The notes below the pieces were generated by a model. That model made no database searches. It was not told the origin of the DNA and was given only the letters and a program-made list of their open reading frames with translations. The position numbers and the translations under genes were made by a program. A stretch of 6,565 nt of DNA, from positions 7,517 through 14,081 of the forward strand of contig DEPX01000198.1 of assembly GCA_002358975.1 (NCBI GenBank), given 5' to 3'. Position 1 is the first letter of the stretch; every line of letters starts with the position of its first letter. Source of the stretch: Micrococcaceae bacterium UBA3381 (lineage in GTDB: Bacteria; Actinomycetota; Actinomycetes; Actinomycetales; Micrococcaceae). Positions 1 through 6,565 of the stretch are shown in pieces.

Positions 1-1533
1 GAGATTTTGAATCTCACTCGTGAAGAGATTTCAGATCTGAAAGAGTCCATTGCCGATAACGCGCAACCGCCATTTAGTTTTGCCACCTTGCTACAAGTCC
101 ATCCCGAACGCGAACACAATCCGGATATTGAATTACCAGCGGTGGCTCGTCCTAGCGCAGATATTTTGTATTCTGGACGAAAACTGCGCACCCATATTTC
201 TCCAATGCTCAGCACCGATGCGGTCTGGCCCGGTAGCGAAGTGCTTTTGGACGAAGGCCTATCGGTGGTCGCTGTGTTAGAGACCAATCCCACCGGGGAG
301 ACCGGGCGCATCAAAGAATTGTTTGATGATAACCGGCTTCTAGTTACCGGACGAACCGATGATGAACATGTGGTCCGTCGTGGTCCGGGGCTACAAGATT
401 GTCGTATCCGGGTTGGCGATGCAGTATTAGTCGATTACCGATCTGGTTATGCCACGCAATTGCTGGATATCTCCGACGTGCAAGATGTCATGCTCGAAGA
501 AATCCCTGATGCCACATTCGATGACATCGGTGGGCTTGGCGATCAGATTGAGCTGATTCGTGATTCGGTTGAGTTGCCTTTCTTATATCCCGAGCTGTAC
601 CAAGAACATCATTTAGAGGCACCCAAAGGGATCTTGCTCTACGGGCCTCCCGGAACGGGCAAGACATTGATAGCCAAAGCCGTGGCACAGTCACTGGCCG
701 GACGGGCAGACGGCGTTGATCATGCGTACTTTTTGAATATTAAAGGTCCAGAGCTACTCAATAAATACGTTGGTGAAACCGAACGCCATATTCGTACGAT
801 ATTCTCCCGTGCCAGGGAAATGGCCTCTGACGGCTATCCCGTGGTGATCTTCTTTGACGAAATGGAATCCCTGTTCCGTACCCGCGGCACCGGAACCTCT
901 TCGGATGTCGAAACAACGATTGTCCCGCAGCTATTATCCGAGATTGACGGGGTCGAAACACTACAAAATGTGATCGTCATCGGCGCGTCCAACCGTGAAG
1001 ATATGATTGATCCGGCCATTTTGCGACCGGGTCGCCTCGACGTAAAAATTCGTGTGGATCGCCCCGATGCTGCCGGGGCCCGCGAAATTCTTGGTATCTA
1101 TTTAAAAACCGATATTCCGATTCATCCCGAAGAAGTGGTCGCACACGGGGGTGCAAACGAGGCAATCGAATACATGATTGATGAGGCTGTCGATGATCTG
1201 TATACCCGGCAGCAGCGCAATGAATTTGTTGAGGTCACCTACCAAGACGGTGCCACCGACGTGTTGTATTTTGCTGACTTTATTTCCGGAGCAACTATCG
1301 CCAACATTGTTGATCGGGCCAAGCGCTTAGCCATCAAAGATTATCTGCAAGGACATGCCAAAGATACTCACACCGCCAAAGGGCTCAAGACTAGTCATTT
1401 ACTCCAGGCTATTGGTGAAGAAAAGATTCAGCAGTTAGATCTGCCAGATACCTCAGCTCCCCAACAATGGTTGCGACTGGCTGGCCATCGCGGAGCACAA
1501 GCGATAGCTTTGCGTGTATTACAGAATGGATAA
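1..1533 (+). CDS. arc: Proteasome-associated AAA+ ATPase Arc/Mpa (5' partial)
   Basis: Hexameric AAA+ unfoldase that binds pupylated proteins and threads them through its central pore in the cytoplasm. The frame is open to base 1. The TTG at 7 falls in the end of the expected N-terminal coiled coil, so by comparison with Mycobacterium Mpa roughly 80 residues lie outside the window. Counting from that TTG as residue 1, the tandem OB-fold region spans about 20-165 (SGRKLRT near its start). The AAA module follows, with Walker A GPPGTGKT at 213-220, pore loop Y254-V255-G256, Walker B VVIFFDE ending at D284-E285, sensor-1 N329 and the arginine-finger segment RPGR at 340-343. The C-terminal beta-grasp region is present, but the protein ends ...LRVLQNG. 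It lacks the roughly 20-residue tail ending in GQYL that lets Mpa open the 20S gate. The stop codon overlaps the dop ribosome binding site. Family assignment is certain; lack of 20S docking is inferred. Confidence 0.96.
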   Translation, partial: EILNLTREEISDLKESIADNAQPPFSFATLLQVHPEREHNPDIELPAVARPSADILYSGRKLRTHISPMLSTDAVWPGSEVLLDEGLSVVAVLETNPTGETGRIKELFDDNRLLVTGRTDDEHVVRRGPGLQDCRIRVGDAVLVDYRSGYATQLLDISDVQDVMLEEIPDATFDDIGGLGDQIELIRDSVELPFLYPELYQEHHLEAPKGILLYGPPGTGKTLIAKAVAQSLAGRADGVDHAYFLNIKGPELLNKYVGETERHIRTIFSRAREMASDGYPVVIFFDEMESLFRTRGTGTSSDVETTIVPQLLSEIDGVETLQNVIVIGASNREDMIDPAILRPGRLDVKIRVDRPDAAGAREILGIYLKTDIPIHPEEVVAHGGANEAIEYMIDEAVDDLYTRQQRNEFVEVTYQDGATDVLYFADFISGATIANIVDRAKRLAIKDYLQGHAKDTHTAKGLKTSHLLQAIGEEKIQQLDLPDTSAPQQWLRLAGHRGAQAIALRVLQNG

Positions 1534-1536
1534 GGA
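1532..1536 (+). promoter_or_regulatory. Ribosome binding site that sets the dop start
   Basis: AAGGA overlaps the arc stop codon (TAAGGA) and lies 7 bases before the ATG at 1544. The other in-frame starts, GTG 1514, ATG 1526 and GTG 1619, lack a site as well placed. This favours ATG 1544 and suggests translational coupling between arc and dop. Confidence 0.75.
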
Positions 1537-1543
1537 TACTTCG

Positions 1544-3211
1544 ATGACATCTGTGTCGTTGGTTCCGGCATCGTTGGCTGCCAAATTTCCAGCCCACCGT
1601 CCAACAGCCGGTTACGGTGTGCACCGGGTAGTCGGCTTGGAGACCGAATTTGGTATTCACGCACCAAGCCACGCAAATGCTTCCCATACAGCAATGTCAC
1701 TGGAACTTATTAATTCCTACGGTCACAAGTTATCCCGCAGCGGCACAAACGTGGCCAGTACTGAATGGGACTACAACGAAGAATCACCGTTATCGGATGC
1801 TCGCGGCTGGCAAATGCCTCGATCTATTGCGCATCCCTCGCAGCTGACTGATCAAGCACTCGTCAACGACGACGGTCAGGAGCTGCACATGTTGGTCAAT
1901 CTCATCCTGCCAAACGGCGCACGATTCTATGTTGATCATGCTCACCCAGAATTTTCGTCGCCAGAGACCACCAACCCATTAGACGCGGTGGTTTGGGACC
2001 AGGCTGGAGACCGAATAGCACAGCAGGCAGCCGACCACATTGCCTCGGCCCAAGATGGCGCGCGCATGCTCCTGTACAAAAACAATACTGATTCTAAATC
2101 GGTTTCCTATGGCGCACATGAGAATTATTTGGTGGCCAGGCAGCTAGATTTTGATGAACTCACCGAGTTTATTCTCGGGTTCTTTACGACTCGACAAATT
2201 ATTACGGGCGCAGGTCGAGTAGGCATTGGCAGTCGTAATGAGCGTGCCGGATTTCAAATCTCGCAACGAGCAGACTTCTTTGAAGAAGAAGTCGGGCTTG
2301 AAACTACCATCCGACGTCCTATCGTCAATGCTCGCGATGAGCCACATGCCAGGGCTGATGCATATCGTCGATTACATGTCATCATCGGCGACGCCAACCT
2401 GTCGCAATACTCCACATGGTTGCGGGTGGGGATGACCTCGCTGGTGTTATCCATGATTGAATTGGGCGAGCTACCCATGGTCGAGCTGACAGAACCAGTA
2501 CAGGCTCTACAAGACATTTCGCACGATCCCTCGCTGCAAACACAAGTACTAGTTAACGGGCTCGGCTGGATGACTGCCATCGATATCCAACGCATCTATC
2601 AACAAGCAGCACAAGCTTATATTGATAGATATCATATTGACGACCAACAGACCGTTGACGTGGTCAATGCCTGGGCGCAAGTTTTAGACTTACTGGAACA
2701 TAATCCAGCCAAACTGGCAGATCGACTCGATTGGGTAGCGAAGTACCAATTACTCAACGGCATGCGAGAACGACACGGTCTAGACTGGTCAAACGCCAAA
2801 CTGGGAATGCTAGACCTCCAGTGGGCAGATCTACGGCACGACAAAAGTCTTTATCACACCCTGGTTACCCGCGGTGCGATGCGCACTATTGTAAGCGAAG
2901 AACAAATACAACACGCCATCAATCTTCCGCCGACTACTACCAGAGCTTGGGCACGAGGCCGGCTCATTGAACGATTTGGGGCCCATCTGGCAGGAGTATC
3001 TTGGGAGACTGTATTAGTCCGGCCTTTCCGTACCGGCCCGATACATCGTTTTCATTTTCCGGAACCGCTTTCGGCCACCGCAGATGAGCTGCACGGACTG
3101 CTAGACCCAGCGCTACCGCAACTTAGTCTCGACGACACCTCGGCAAACCGAGCAGAAATAACGCAGCTACTAAACCAATTACAACCGTATAGAGCTATCG
3201 GTCACCCTTAA
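1544..3211 (+). CDS. dop: Pup deamidase / depupylase Dop
   Basis: Dop converts the C-terminal Gln of Pup to Glu and cleaves Pup from modified lysines. It belongs to the carboxylate-amine ligase fold related to glutamine synthetase. From ATG 1544 (555 aa) the core begins at about residue 26 with HRVVGLETEFG, holding the metal/ATP-binding glutamates E33 and E35. The Dop-loop signature WDY (75-77) followed by ESPL.DARG separates Dop from PafA. The nucleophile region is FYVDHAHPE with candidate Asp131. KNN.DSKSVSYGAHENYL and NARDEPHA (262-269), followed by RRLHVIIGDAN, complete the active site. The protein is about 50 residues longer than Mycobacterium Dop (about 502 aa), partly through an N-terminal extension of about 25 residues. 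If that extension is not translated, GTG 1619 gives MHRVVGLETEFG, the usual start for the family, but without a visible ribosome site. pup follows 20 bases downstream. Confidence 0.96.
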   Translation: MTSVSLVPASLAAKFPAHRPTAGYGVHRVVGLETEFGIHAPSHANASHTAMSLELINSYGHKLSRSGTNVASTEWDYNEESPLSDARGWQMPRSIAHPSQLTDQALVNDDGQELHMLVNLILPNGARFYVDHAHPEFSSPETTNPLDAVVWDQAGDRIAQQAADHIASAQDGARMLLYKNNTDSKSVSYGAHENYLVARQLDFDELTEFILGFFTTRQIITGAGRVGIGSRNERAGFQISQRADFFEEEVGLETTIRRPIVNARDEPHARADAYRRLHVIIGDANLSQYSTWLRVGMTSLVLSMIELGELPMVELTEPVQALQDISHDPSLQTQVLVNGLGWMTAIDIQRIYQQAAQAYIDRYHIDDQQTVDVVNAWAQVLDLLEHNPAKLADRLDWVAKYQLLNGMRERHGLDWSNAKLGMLDLQWADLRHDKSLYHTLVTRGAMRTIVSEEQIQHAINLPPTTTRAWARGRLIERFGAHLAGVSWETVLVRPFRTGPIHRFHFPEPLSATADELHGLLDPALPQLSLDDTSANRAEITQLLNQLQPYRAIGHP

Positions 3212-3220
3212 GCCAGTATC

Positions 3221-3226
3221 AAGGAG
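3221..3226 (+). promoter_or_regulatory. Strong ribosome binding site of pup
   Basis: AAGGAG lies 5 bases before the pup ATG at 3232 in the short dop-pup gap. It is the strongest match in the cluster, alongside the one at 5986, and would suit high output of the small modifier. Confidence 0.7.
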
Positions 3227-3231
3227 TTAAA

Positions 3232-3438
3232 ATGGCCCAAGAACAGCAACGCCAATCACGTCAGCAGCATGAAGAAGACAACTATATTCCAGATCCGTTA
3301 CCAGACGGTACACCGGCACCTGGCTCCTCCGCAGCCCAAACATCAGATCTTGATTCCTTATTGGATGAAATAGATGATGTTCTTGAAGTAAATGCCGAAG
3401 AATTCGTGCAGGGCTTTGTCCAAAAAGGCGGACAGTAA
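3232..3438 (+). CDS. pup: Prokaryotic ubiquitin-like protein Pup
   Basis: Small, largely disordered protein modifier that PafA attaches through its C-terminal residue to lysines of target proteins. The 68-residue product is close to the usual 60-70. It begins MAQEQ, as in Mycobacterium Pup. The first 37 residues are polar, rich in Gln and Pro, and presumably disordered; they correspond to the segment that engages the Mpa/Arc pore. Residues 38-63 carry the conserved LLDEIDDVLE..AEEFV helix that binds PafA, Dop and the Arc coiled coil. The end is QKGGQ, with Lys65 the only lysine and Gln68 the last residue, so Dop must deamidate it to GGE before ligation. In many actinobacteria prcB follows directly; here the next gene is pafA. 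Confidence 0.98.
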   Translation: MAQEQQRQSRQQHEEDNYIPDPLPDGTPAPGSSAAQTSDLDSLLDEIDDVLEVNAEEFVQGFVQKGGQ

Positions 3439-3512
3439 CTTCAACCAATCAGTGCGAGGCTGATACCGAGCTTTTAACCGGTAAGGGGCCCTACGCGTTT
3501 TAGGAGCAGCTT
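3439..3512 (+). other. pup-pafA intergenic gap, site where prcBA often lies
   Basis: These 74 bases hold the pafA ribosome site and a weak inverted repeat, taccg at 3464-3468 and cggta at 3479-3483 with a 10-base loop. No U-run follows the repeat, so it is not a convincing terminator. No remnant of a proteasome subunit reading frame is seen. The gap is too short to hold prcB and prcA, which together need about 1.5 kb. Confidence 0.7.
3502..3506 (+). promoter_or_regulatory. Ribosome binding site setting the TTG start of pafA
   Basis: AGGAG is 6 bases before the TTG at 3513. The next in-frame start, ATG 3528, would be 21 bases away and would remove the conserved residues before MGLETEYG. This supports the rarer TTG start. 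Confidence 0.75.
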
Positions 3513-4925
3513 TTGGATACCCGCATCATGGGTTTGGAAACCGAATACGGTGTACACACTGTCCATCCCACCAAACGGCCCTTAGCACCAGACGAAGTAG
3601 CACGGTACATGTTCAAACCCGTGATCAACTGGGGAAATTCCTCCAACGTATTTATTTCCAACGGGTCACGCCTCTACCTAGATGTAGGTTCCCATCCTGA
3701 ATACGCCACGGCTGAAACTACTCGCGTTGATGAACTAATCGCCAGTGACGCGGCTGGTGATGCTATTATGCATCATTTAGTAAAACAAGCCGAACAAGCC
3801 ATGGCTGCCGATGGTTTCGACGGTGATATCTATTTATACCGCAACAATGCTGATTCGCTAGGCAATTCTTATGGTAGTCACGAAAACTACATGATCCAGC
3901 GCAGCACCCAATACCGACGGCTCACCGAAGCTCTGCTCCCATTTTTGGTTACCAGACAACTAATTTCTGGCAACGGCGTAGTCGTCCAAGACCCAACGGC
4001 TCTGCCCTTATATGATCAATTTCCTACACATGCAGAACCGCACTTTGCTTTCTCGCAGCGCGCCGATTACATGCACGAGGCCATCTCATCATCGTCTACT
4101 CGAGCCAGACCGATGATCAACACGCGTGACGAACCGCATGCAGAATCCTCAACCTATCGACGCCTACACGTCATTGTTGGGGACTCAAATATGTCCGAAA
4201 CCACCCAGTTGCTGCGGTTTGGTACAACAGACCTCTTGTTGCGAATCATTGAATCCGGTAAACCCTTAGCAAACCTACAGCTGGCTCACCCTGTTCGAGC
4301 AATCCGTCAAGTATCGCATGACCTAACGGGAAATACCCTGTTAGAACTCGTCGGTGGTCGCACTATGACAGCGCTAGAAATCCAAGAATTCTACCTAACA
4401 CAAGCACAAAACTTTGTGGCAGATCACGGTGCACATCATAAATTTCTGGCCCAAATCCTGGACCTTTGGGCCCGCACTCTGCAAGCAATTCGCAGCCAGA
4501 ACTATTCCAGTATTGACACTGAAGTGGACTGGGCCATCAAACACAAATTTTTAAGCGCCTATGCCACCAAAAATAACCTCGATTGGGATGCAGCTCGTCT
4601 GGTGCAACTGGATATGTCCTATCACGATATTCACCCGAAACGCGGGCTCTTCAATCTATTGCAAACCAGGGGAGCGGCCATCCGAGTGCTCACCGATGCG
4701 CAGGTGGATGCAGCATATAAAAATCCGCCAGCTACTACACGAGCCTTACTACGGCATCGGTTTATTAATTCCGCCCGAGCTCTTGGTATGGACTATTCAA
4801 TGGATTGGACACATATGAAACTCACTGACTATCCCATGCAGACCCTATACGTGCGTAACCCATTCGAAACGGACATTTCAATTGTCGATGAGCTGTTTGC
4901 TAAAGTCTCAGGGGCCGACCTCTAA
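3513..4925 (+). CDS. pafA: Pup--protein ligase PafA
   Basis: PafA uses ATP to phosphorylate the C-terminal Glu of deamidated Pup, then joins it by an isopeptide bond to a substrate lysine. It is the only ligase of the pathway and shares its fold with Dop and glutamine synthetase. From TTG 3513 the product is 470 aa (Mycobacterium PafA is about 452). It opens MDTRIMGLETEYG with catalytic E9 and E11, followed by SPDEVARY-like APDEVARYMF. RLYLDVGSHPEYATAE contains nucleophile Asp57, at the same number as in Mycobacterium. KNN.DS-like RNNADSLGNSYGSHENYM and NTRDEPHA (203-210) with RRLHVIVGDSNMSETT follow. The absence of the WDY...DARG Dop loop confirms ligase rather than depupylase. A segment at about 160-178 (DPTALPLYDQF...) is roughly 12 residues longer than in Mycobacterium PafA. 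Confidence 0.97.
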   Translation: MDTRIMGLETEYGVHTVHPTKRPLAPDEVARYMFKPVINWGNSSNVFISNGSRLYLDVGSHPEYATAETTRVDELIASDAAGDAIMHHLVKQAEQAMAADGFDGDIYLYRNNADSLGNSYGSHENYMIQRSTQYRRLTEALLPFLVTRQLISGNGVVVQDPTALPLYDQFPTHAEPHFAFSQRADYMHEAISSSSTRARPMINTRDEPHAESSTYRRLHVIVGDSNMSETTQLLRFGTTDLLLRIIESGKPLANLQLAHPVRAIRQVSHDLTGNTLLELVGGRTMTALEIQEFYLTQAQNFVADHGAHHKFLAQILDLWARTLQAIRSQNYSSIDTEVDWAIKHKFLSAYATKNNLDWDAARLVQLDMSYHDIHPKRGLFNLLQTRGAAIRVLTDAQVDAAYKNPPATTRALLRHRFINSARALGMDYSMDWTHMKLTDYPMQTLYVRNPFETDISIVDELFAKVSGADL

Positions 4926-4982
4926 GAATCGCTAATCGGACTAAACTATTGGACGGCTCAACCACCAACTACAAGGAAACAC

Positions 4983-5960
4983 ATGTCAACCAAACACAGC
5001 CGCTCCAATCTGGTCGCCACGGCAGGTATTTTTCTTACTGCCGCACTTACCCTGACCGCATGCGGGTCTGATGATAGCGAGGGATCCCAGGAGTCCGGTG
5101 TCAAACCAGATGTGGATATCTCCTATGACATCTCGGATGATACCGAAGAAGTTAATATCGACGGCGACCTCGATCTCGAGCAGCCTGCCGCGTGGATTAT
5201 TGACGAAGGTGACGGAGATGCCATTAAAAATGGTGATATGCTTCAGCTTCTGACGGCCAGCGTGGATGTTGATAGCCAAGAGATCCGTGCACAAGATTTC
5301 AATGCTGGTGGATCAGTGACTTCCGTCAACGACGATTTGGCTTCAGAATTCCCACAAGTCCATGACGTACTTGAAGGGGCGGCTCTCGGCTCAGATGTAG
5401 CGTTTTATATGCCTGCCGATACGTTAGGGGATGGTTACCCTGCGCAATTGGATATTATGCACATCGAAAGCGTAATACCCAACCACGCCACCGGAGACCC
5501 AGTTGACACCGCAGAGCTCGACACCAAGTTGCCGCAAGTCACGCTCGATGAGGAAACCCAAGCTCCTATTATCGAAACCCCAGAAGGCGAACCATCAGAG
5601 GACCTCGTGGTTGATGTACTGAAACAAGGCGATGGCCCAGAAGTACAAGAAGATTCCAATGTGACCGTGCAATACCGCGGAATTTCTTGGTCAAATGGCG
5701 AAGAATTCGATTCGTCTTGGGGAGAGGACAACACTGGTAAGCCAATAAACTTCGGATTAGACCAAGTCATCCCTGGTTGGCAAGAGGGTATGGCGGGAGA
5801 AAAAGTCGGCTCCCAACTGATTTTATCTATCCCCCCAGAACAAGCCTACGGAGAAGCTGGCACCGAAGGTATTGAACCCAACGAAACGTTAGTCTTCGTC
5901 GTCGATATCCTGCACTCGGCGGATCCCATTGCCGGTGACGACGCAGCAGAGACTGACTAA
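4983..5960 (+). CDS. FKBP-type peptidyl-prolyl cis-trans isomerase, lipoprotein
   Basis: Secreted, membrane-anchored prolyl isomerase, likely a folding helper on the outer face of the cytoplasmic membrane. The 325-aa product starts with a lipoprotein signal peptide: positive n-region, hydrophobic stretch 10-26, lipobox LTAC with Cys27. An acidic linker (28-70) follows. The clear FKBP domain covers about 207-311, with Y231, F242-D243, V262-I263, W266, Y289 and F305 matching the FKBP12 pocket positions Y26, F36-D37, V55-I56, W59, Y82 and F99. The F46 position appears to be I255, in a loop about two residues shorter. Residues about 71-165 look like a second, degenerate FKBP fold (GDGDAIKNGD, then LEGAALGSDVAFYMP and a final beta strand) lacking most pocket residues. 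The start ATG has AAGGA 5 bases upstream (4973-4977). It follows pafA by 57 bases, so it is probably co-transcribed; a function in pupylation is not implied. Confidence 0.93.
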   Translation: MSTKHSRSNLVATAGIFLTAALTLTACGSDDSEGSQESGVKPDVDISYDISDDTEEVNIDGDLDLEQPAAWIIDEGDGDAIKNGDMLQLLTASVDVDSQEIRAQDFNAGGSVTSVNDDLASEFPQVHDVLEGAALGSDVAFYMPADTLGDGYPAQLDIMHIESVIPNHATGDPVDTAELDTKLPQVTLDEETQAPIIETPEGEPSEDLVVDVLKQGDGPEVQEDSNVTVQYRGISWSNGEEFDSSWGEDNTGKPINFGLDQVIPGWQEGMAGEKVGSQLILSIPPEQAYGEAGTEGIEPNETLVFVVDILHSADPIAGDDAAETD

Positions 5961-5985
5961 CTTTTAGAAAACTCTAACCAGCTAC

Positions 5986-5991
5986 AAGGAG
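5986..5991 (+). promoter_or_regulatory. Ribosome binding site before a truncated reading frame
   Basis: AAGGAG lies 4 bases before ATG 5996. Its surroundings (ctacaaggag...ATGTC) resemble the leader of the preceding FKBP gene (ctacaagga...ATGTC), as expected for the start of a real downstream gene in the same operon. Confidence 0.6.
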
Positions 5992-5995
5992 ACTC

Positions 5996-6052
5996 ATGTC
6001 ATTTAGTAAACATGGAAAGACTTTTCATTTTCTTTGTGCAATGGCTTATTAA
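5996..6052 (+). pseudogene. Truncated start of a probable second, cytosolic FKBP gene
   Basis: A reading frame of 18 codons starts at ATG 5996 behind a strong ribosome site and encodes MSFSKHGKT, then FHFLCAMAY and a TAA stop. From memory, Micrococcaceae carry a roughly 130-aa cytosolic FKBP here whose product begins MSFG..., followed by TKPEIDFP. Codons 1-9 fit that start, after which the match is lost. None of the later FKBP signatures (FD.SW, VI.GW, AYG) appears in any frame downstream. I infer a gene cut off at about 6022 by insertion, deletion or an assembly junction. A genuine 18-aa peptide cannot be excluded. Confidence 0.45.
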
Positions 6053-6565
6053 AAGTTGCGTCAGCCAAGTGCGAAGGCGGTCTGAATCTTCGTGGCGAAA
6101 AATATGCAGTTCGTCTTGTTAGTGCGGATATACCGGCAAGTTGTTCTGCTTGTATCAACCTGGTAGCTAGCTGCTAATGTTTTAGTAGTCGTTTCAGCGC
6201 GCTCAGCAGGTTGACCCCCCGTTACCTATTTTTTGCCAACTAGTCCCAGCCCAGCATCTTCCAGACTCACAACTAACGTGGCTCACAAAAGACACGCTCA
6301 ACTGCTCGACGCTGCTTATATCCCGGGGAGGAAACCAGGGGTATCACGCCCGGTGACCATAAAACCGTCGTAATTTCAAGGATCTCCAAGACGGTTAGAG
6401 AGTCATCTGTCCGTAGTATGGGCGCATCATTGCCACCGTAGGCATCGGATGAGGGCGTTGTGCTCACCTTCTGGCACCGGACACTGTAGGGTTGCTGGCG
6501 GCATCGACCAGTCAACTGCCCGACGGAAGTCATCCAACGGAGCAGAAAGGCTCCAAGAACCGTTG
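6053..6565. other. Region without recognisable gene
   Basis: I see no convincing gene in these 513 bases. On the + strand, frames are interrupted repeatedly; the longest open run to the window end (from 6374) has no plausible start and unfamiliar, Arg/His-rich content. On the - strand a frame at 6273-6533 has no good ribosome site and no family resemblance. Another - strand frame shows two open pieces (about 6064-6225, and the last 140 bases or so) separated by several stops, so a decayed gene is possible but unproven. A 7-bp inverted repeat (aaccgtc 6363-6369, gacggtt 6390-6396) lacks a U-run. No tRNA, transposase motif or terminal inverted repeat was identified. Confidence 0.6.

Noticed and set aside
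2254..2595. Long - strand frame of 113 codons inside dop
   Set aside because: It is a shadow of the well-conserved dop coding frame, with no start signal or family resemblance.
3464..3483. Inverted repeat taccg/cggta between pup and pafA as a terminator or attenuator
   Set aside because: It has only 5 base pairs with a 10-base loop, and no T-run follows.
5435..5770. Long - strand frame of 111 codons inside the FKBP gene
   Set aside because: It is a Ser/Thr-rich shadow of the FKBP frame, which carries clear domain motifs.
6069..6074. GTGCGA resembling a group II intron 5' end, followed by sequence without genes
   Set aside because: The coding match is already lost about 47 bases earlier, and no domain V or maturase signature is seen.
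6012..6122. Small + strand frame, ATG 6012 to TAG, 36 aa with a short hydrophobic stretch (LFIFFVQWLI)
   Set aside because: It overlaps the better-supported start at 5996, has no Shine-Dalgarno and looks like chance.
6211..6245. TTGACC as a possible -35 box
   Set aside because: No -10-like hexamer lies 15-19 bases downstream, and no gene follows.
6363..6396. Inverted repeat aaccgtc/gacggtt as a terminator
   Set aside because: The loop is 20 bases and no T-run follows the stem.
6273..6533. Open frame of 86 codons on the - strand in the right-hand region
   Set aside because: It has no ribosome site I could place and no recognisable motif, and it lies in a region broken in other frames. It is not supported as a gene.

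Overview
The window carries a pupylation (Pup-ligase / Pup-unfoldase) locus of an actinobacterium, all on the + strand. The order is arc/mpa (AAA+ unfoldase, 5' end cut by the window edge), dop (Pup deamidase/depupylase), pup, pafA (Pup ligase) and a secreted FKBP-type peptidyl-prolyl isomerase lipoprotein. A short start of a further gene follows, then about 510 bases in which I recognise no gene. The Pup system with this set and order is essentially actinobacterial. A lipoprotein FKBP directly after pafA, followed by a gene starting MSF..., resembles Micrococcales (Micrococcaceae-like genomes) from memory. Base composition looks close to half GC by eye, low for that group, so the genus is left open.

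Layout: arc 1-1533, dop 1544-3211, pup 3232-3438, pafA 3513-4925 and the FKBP gene 4983-5960. Gaps are 10, 20, 74 and 57 bases, each gene has its own purine-rich Shine-Dalgarno sequence, and no convincing internal terminator is visible. This suggests one transcription unit, whose promoter lies upstream of the window.

How the genes work together: Pup is encoded with a C-terminal GGQ, so Dop must first deamidate it to GGE. PafA then links it to lysines of target proteins. Dop can also remove it, and Arc/Mpa recognises pupylated proteins through its N-terminal coiled coil and threads them through its pore. The notable point is what is missing. The 20S proteasome genes prcB and prcA, which commonly sit between pup and pafA, are absent, and Arc stops short without the C-terminal Gln-Tyr-Leu tail that docks on the 20S core. 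The two absences agree and suggest a pupylation system working without a proteasome, as in Corynebacterium glutamicum, where Arc acts as an unfoldase/disassembly motor. prcBA elsewhere in the genome cannot be excluded from this window.

The right end (from about 6022) is the least explained part. A gene start with a strong Shine-Dalgarno, resembling the start of the cytosolic FKBP found here in relatives, breaks off after about nine codons. It runs into sequence with no recognisable coding content, which suggests an insertion, deletion or assembly junction.
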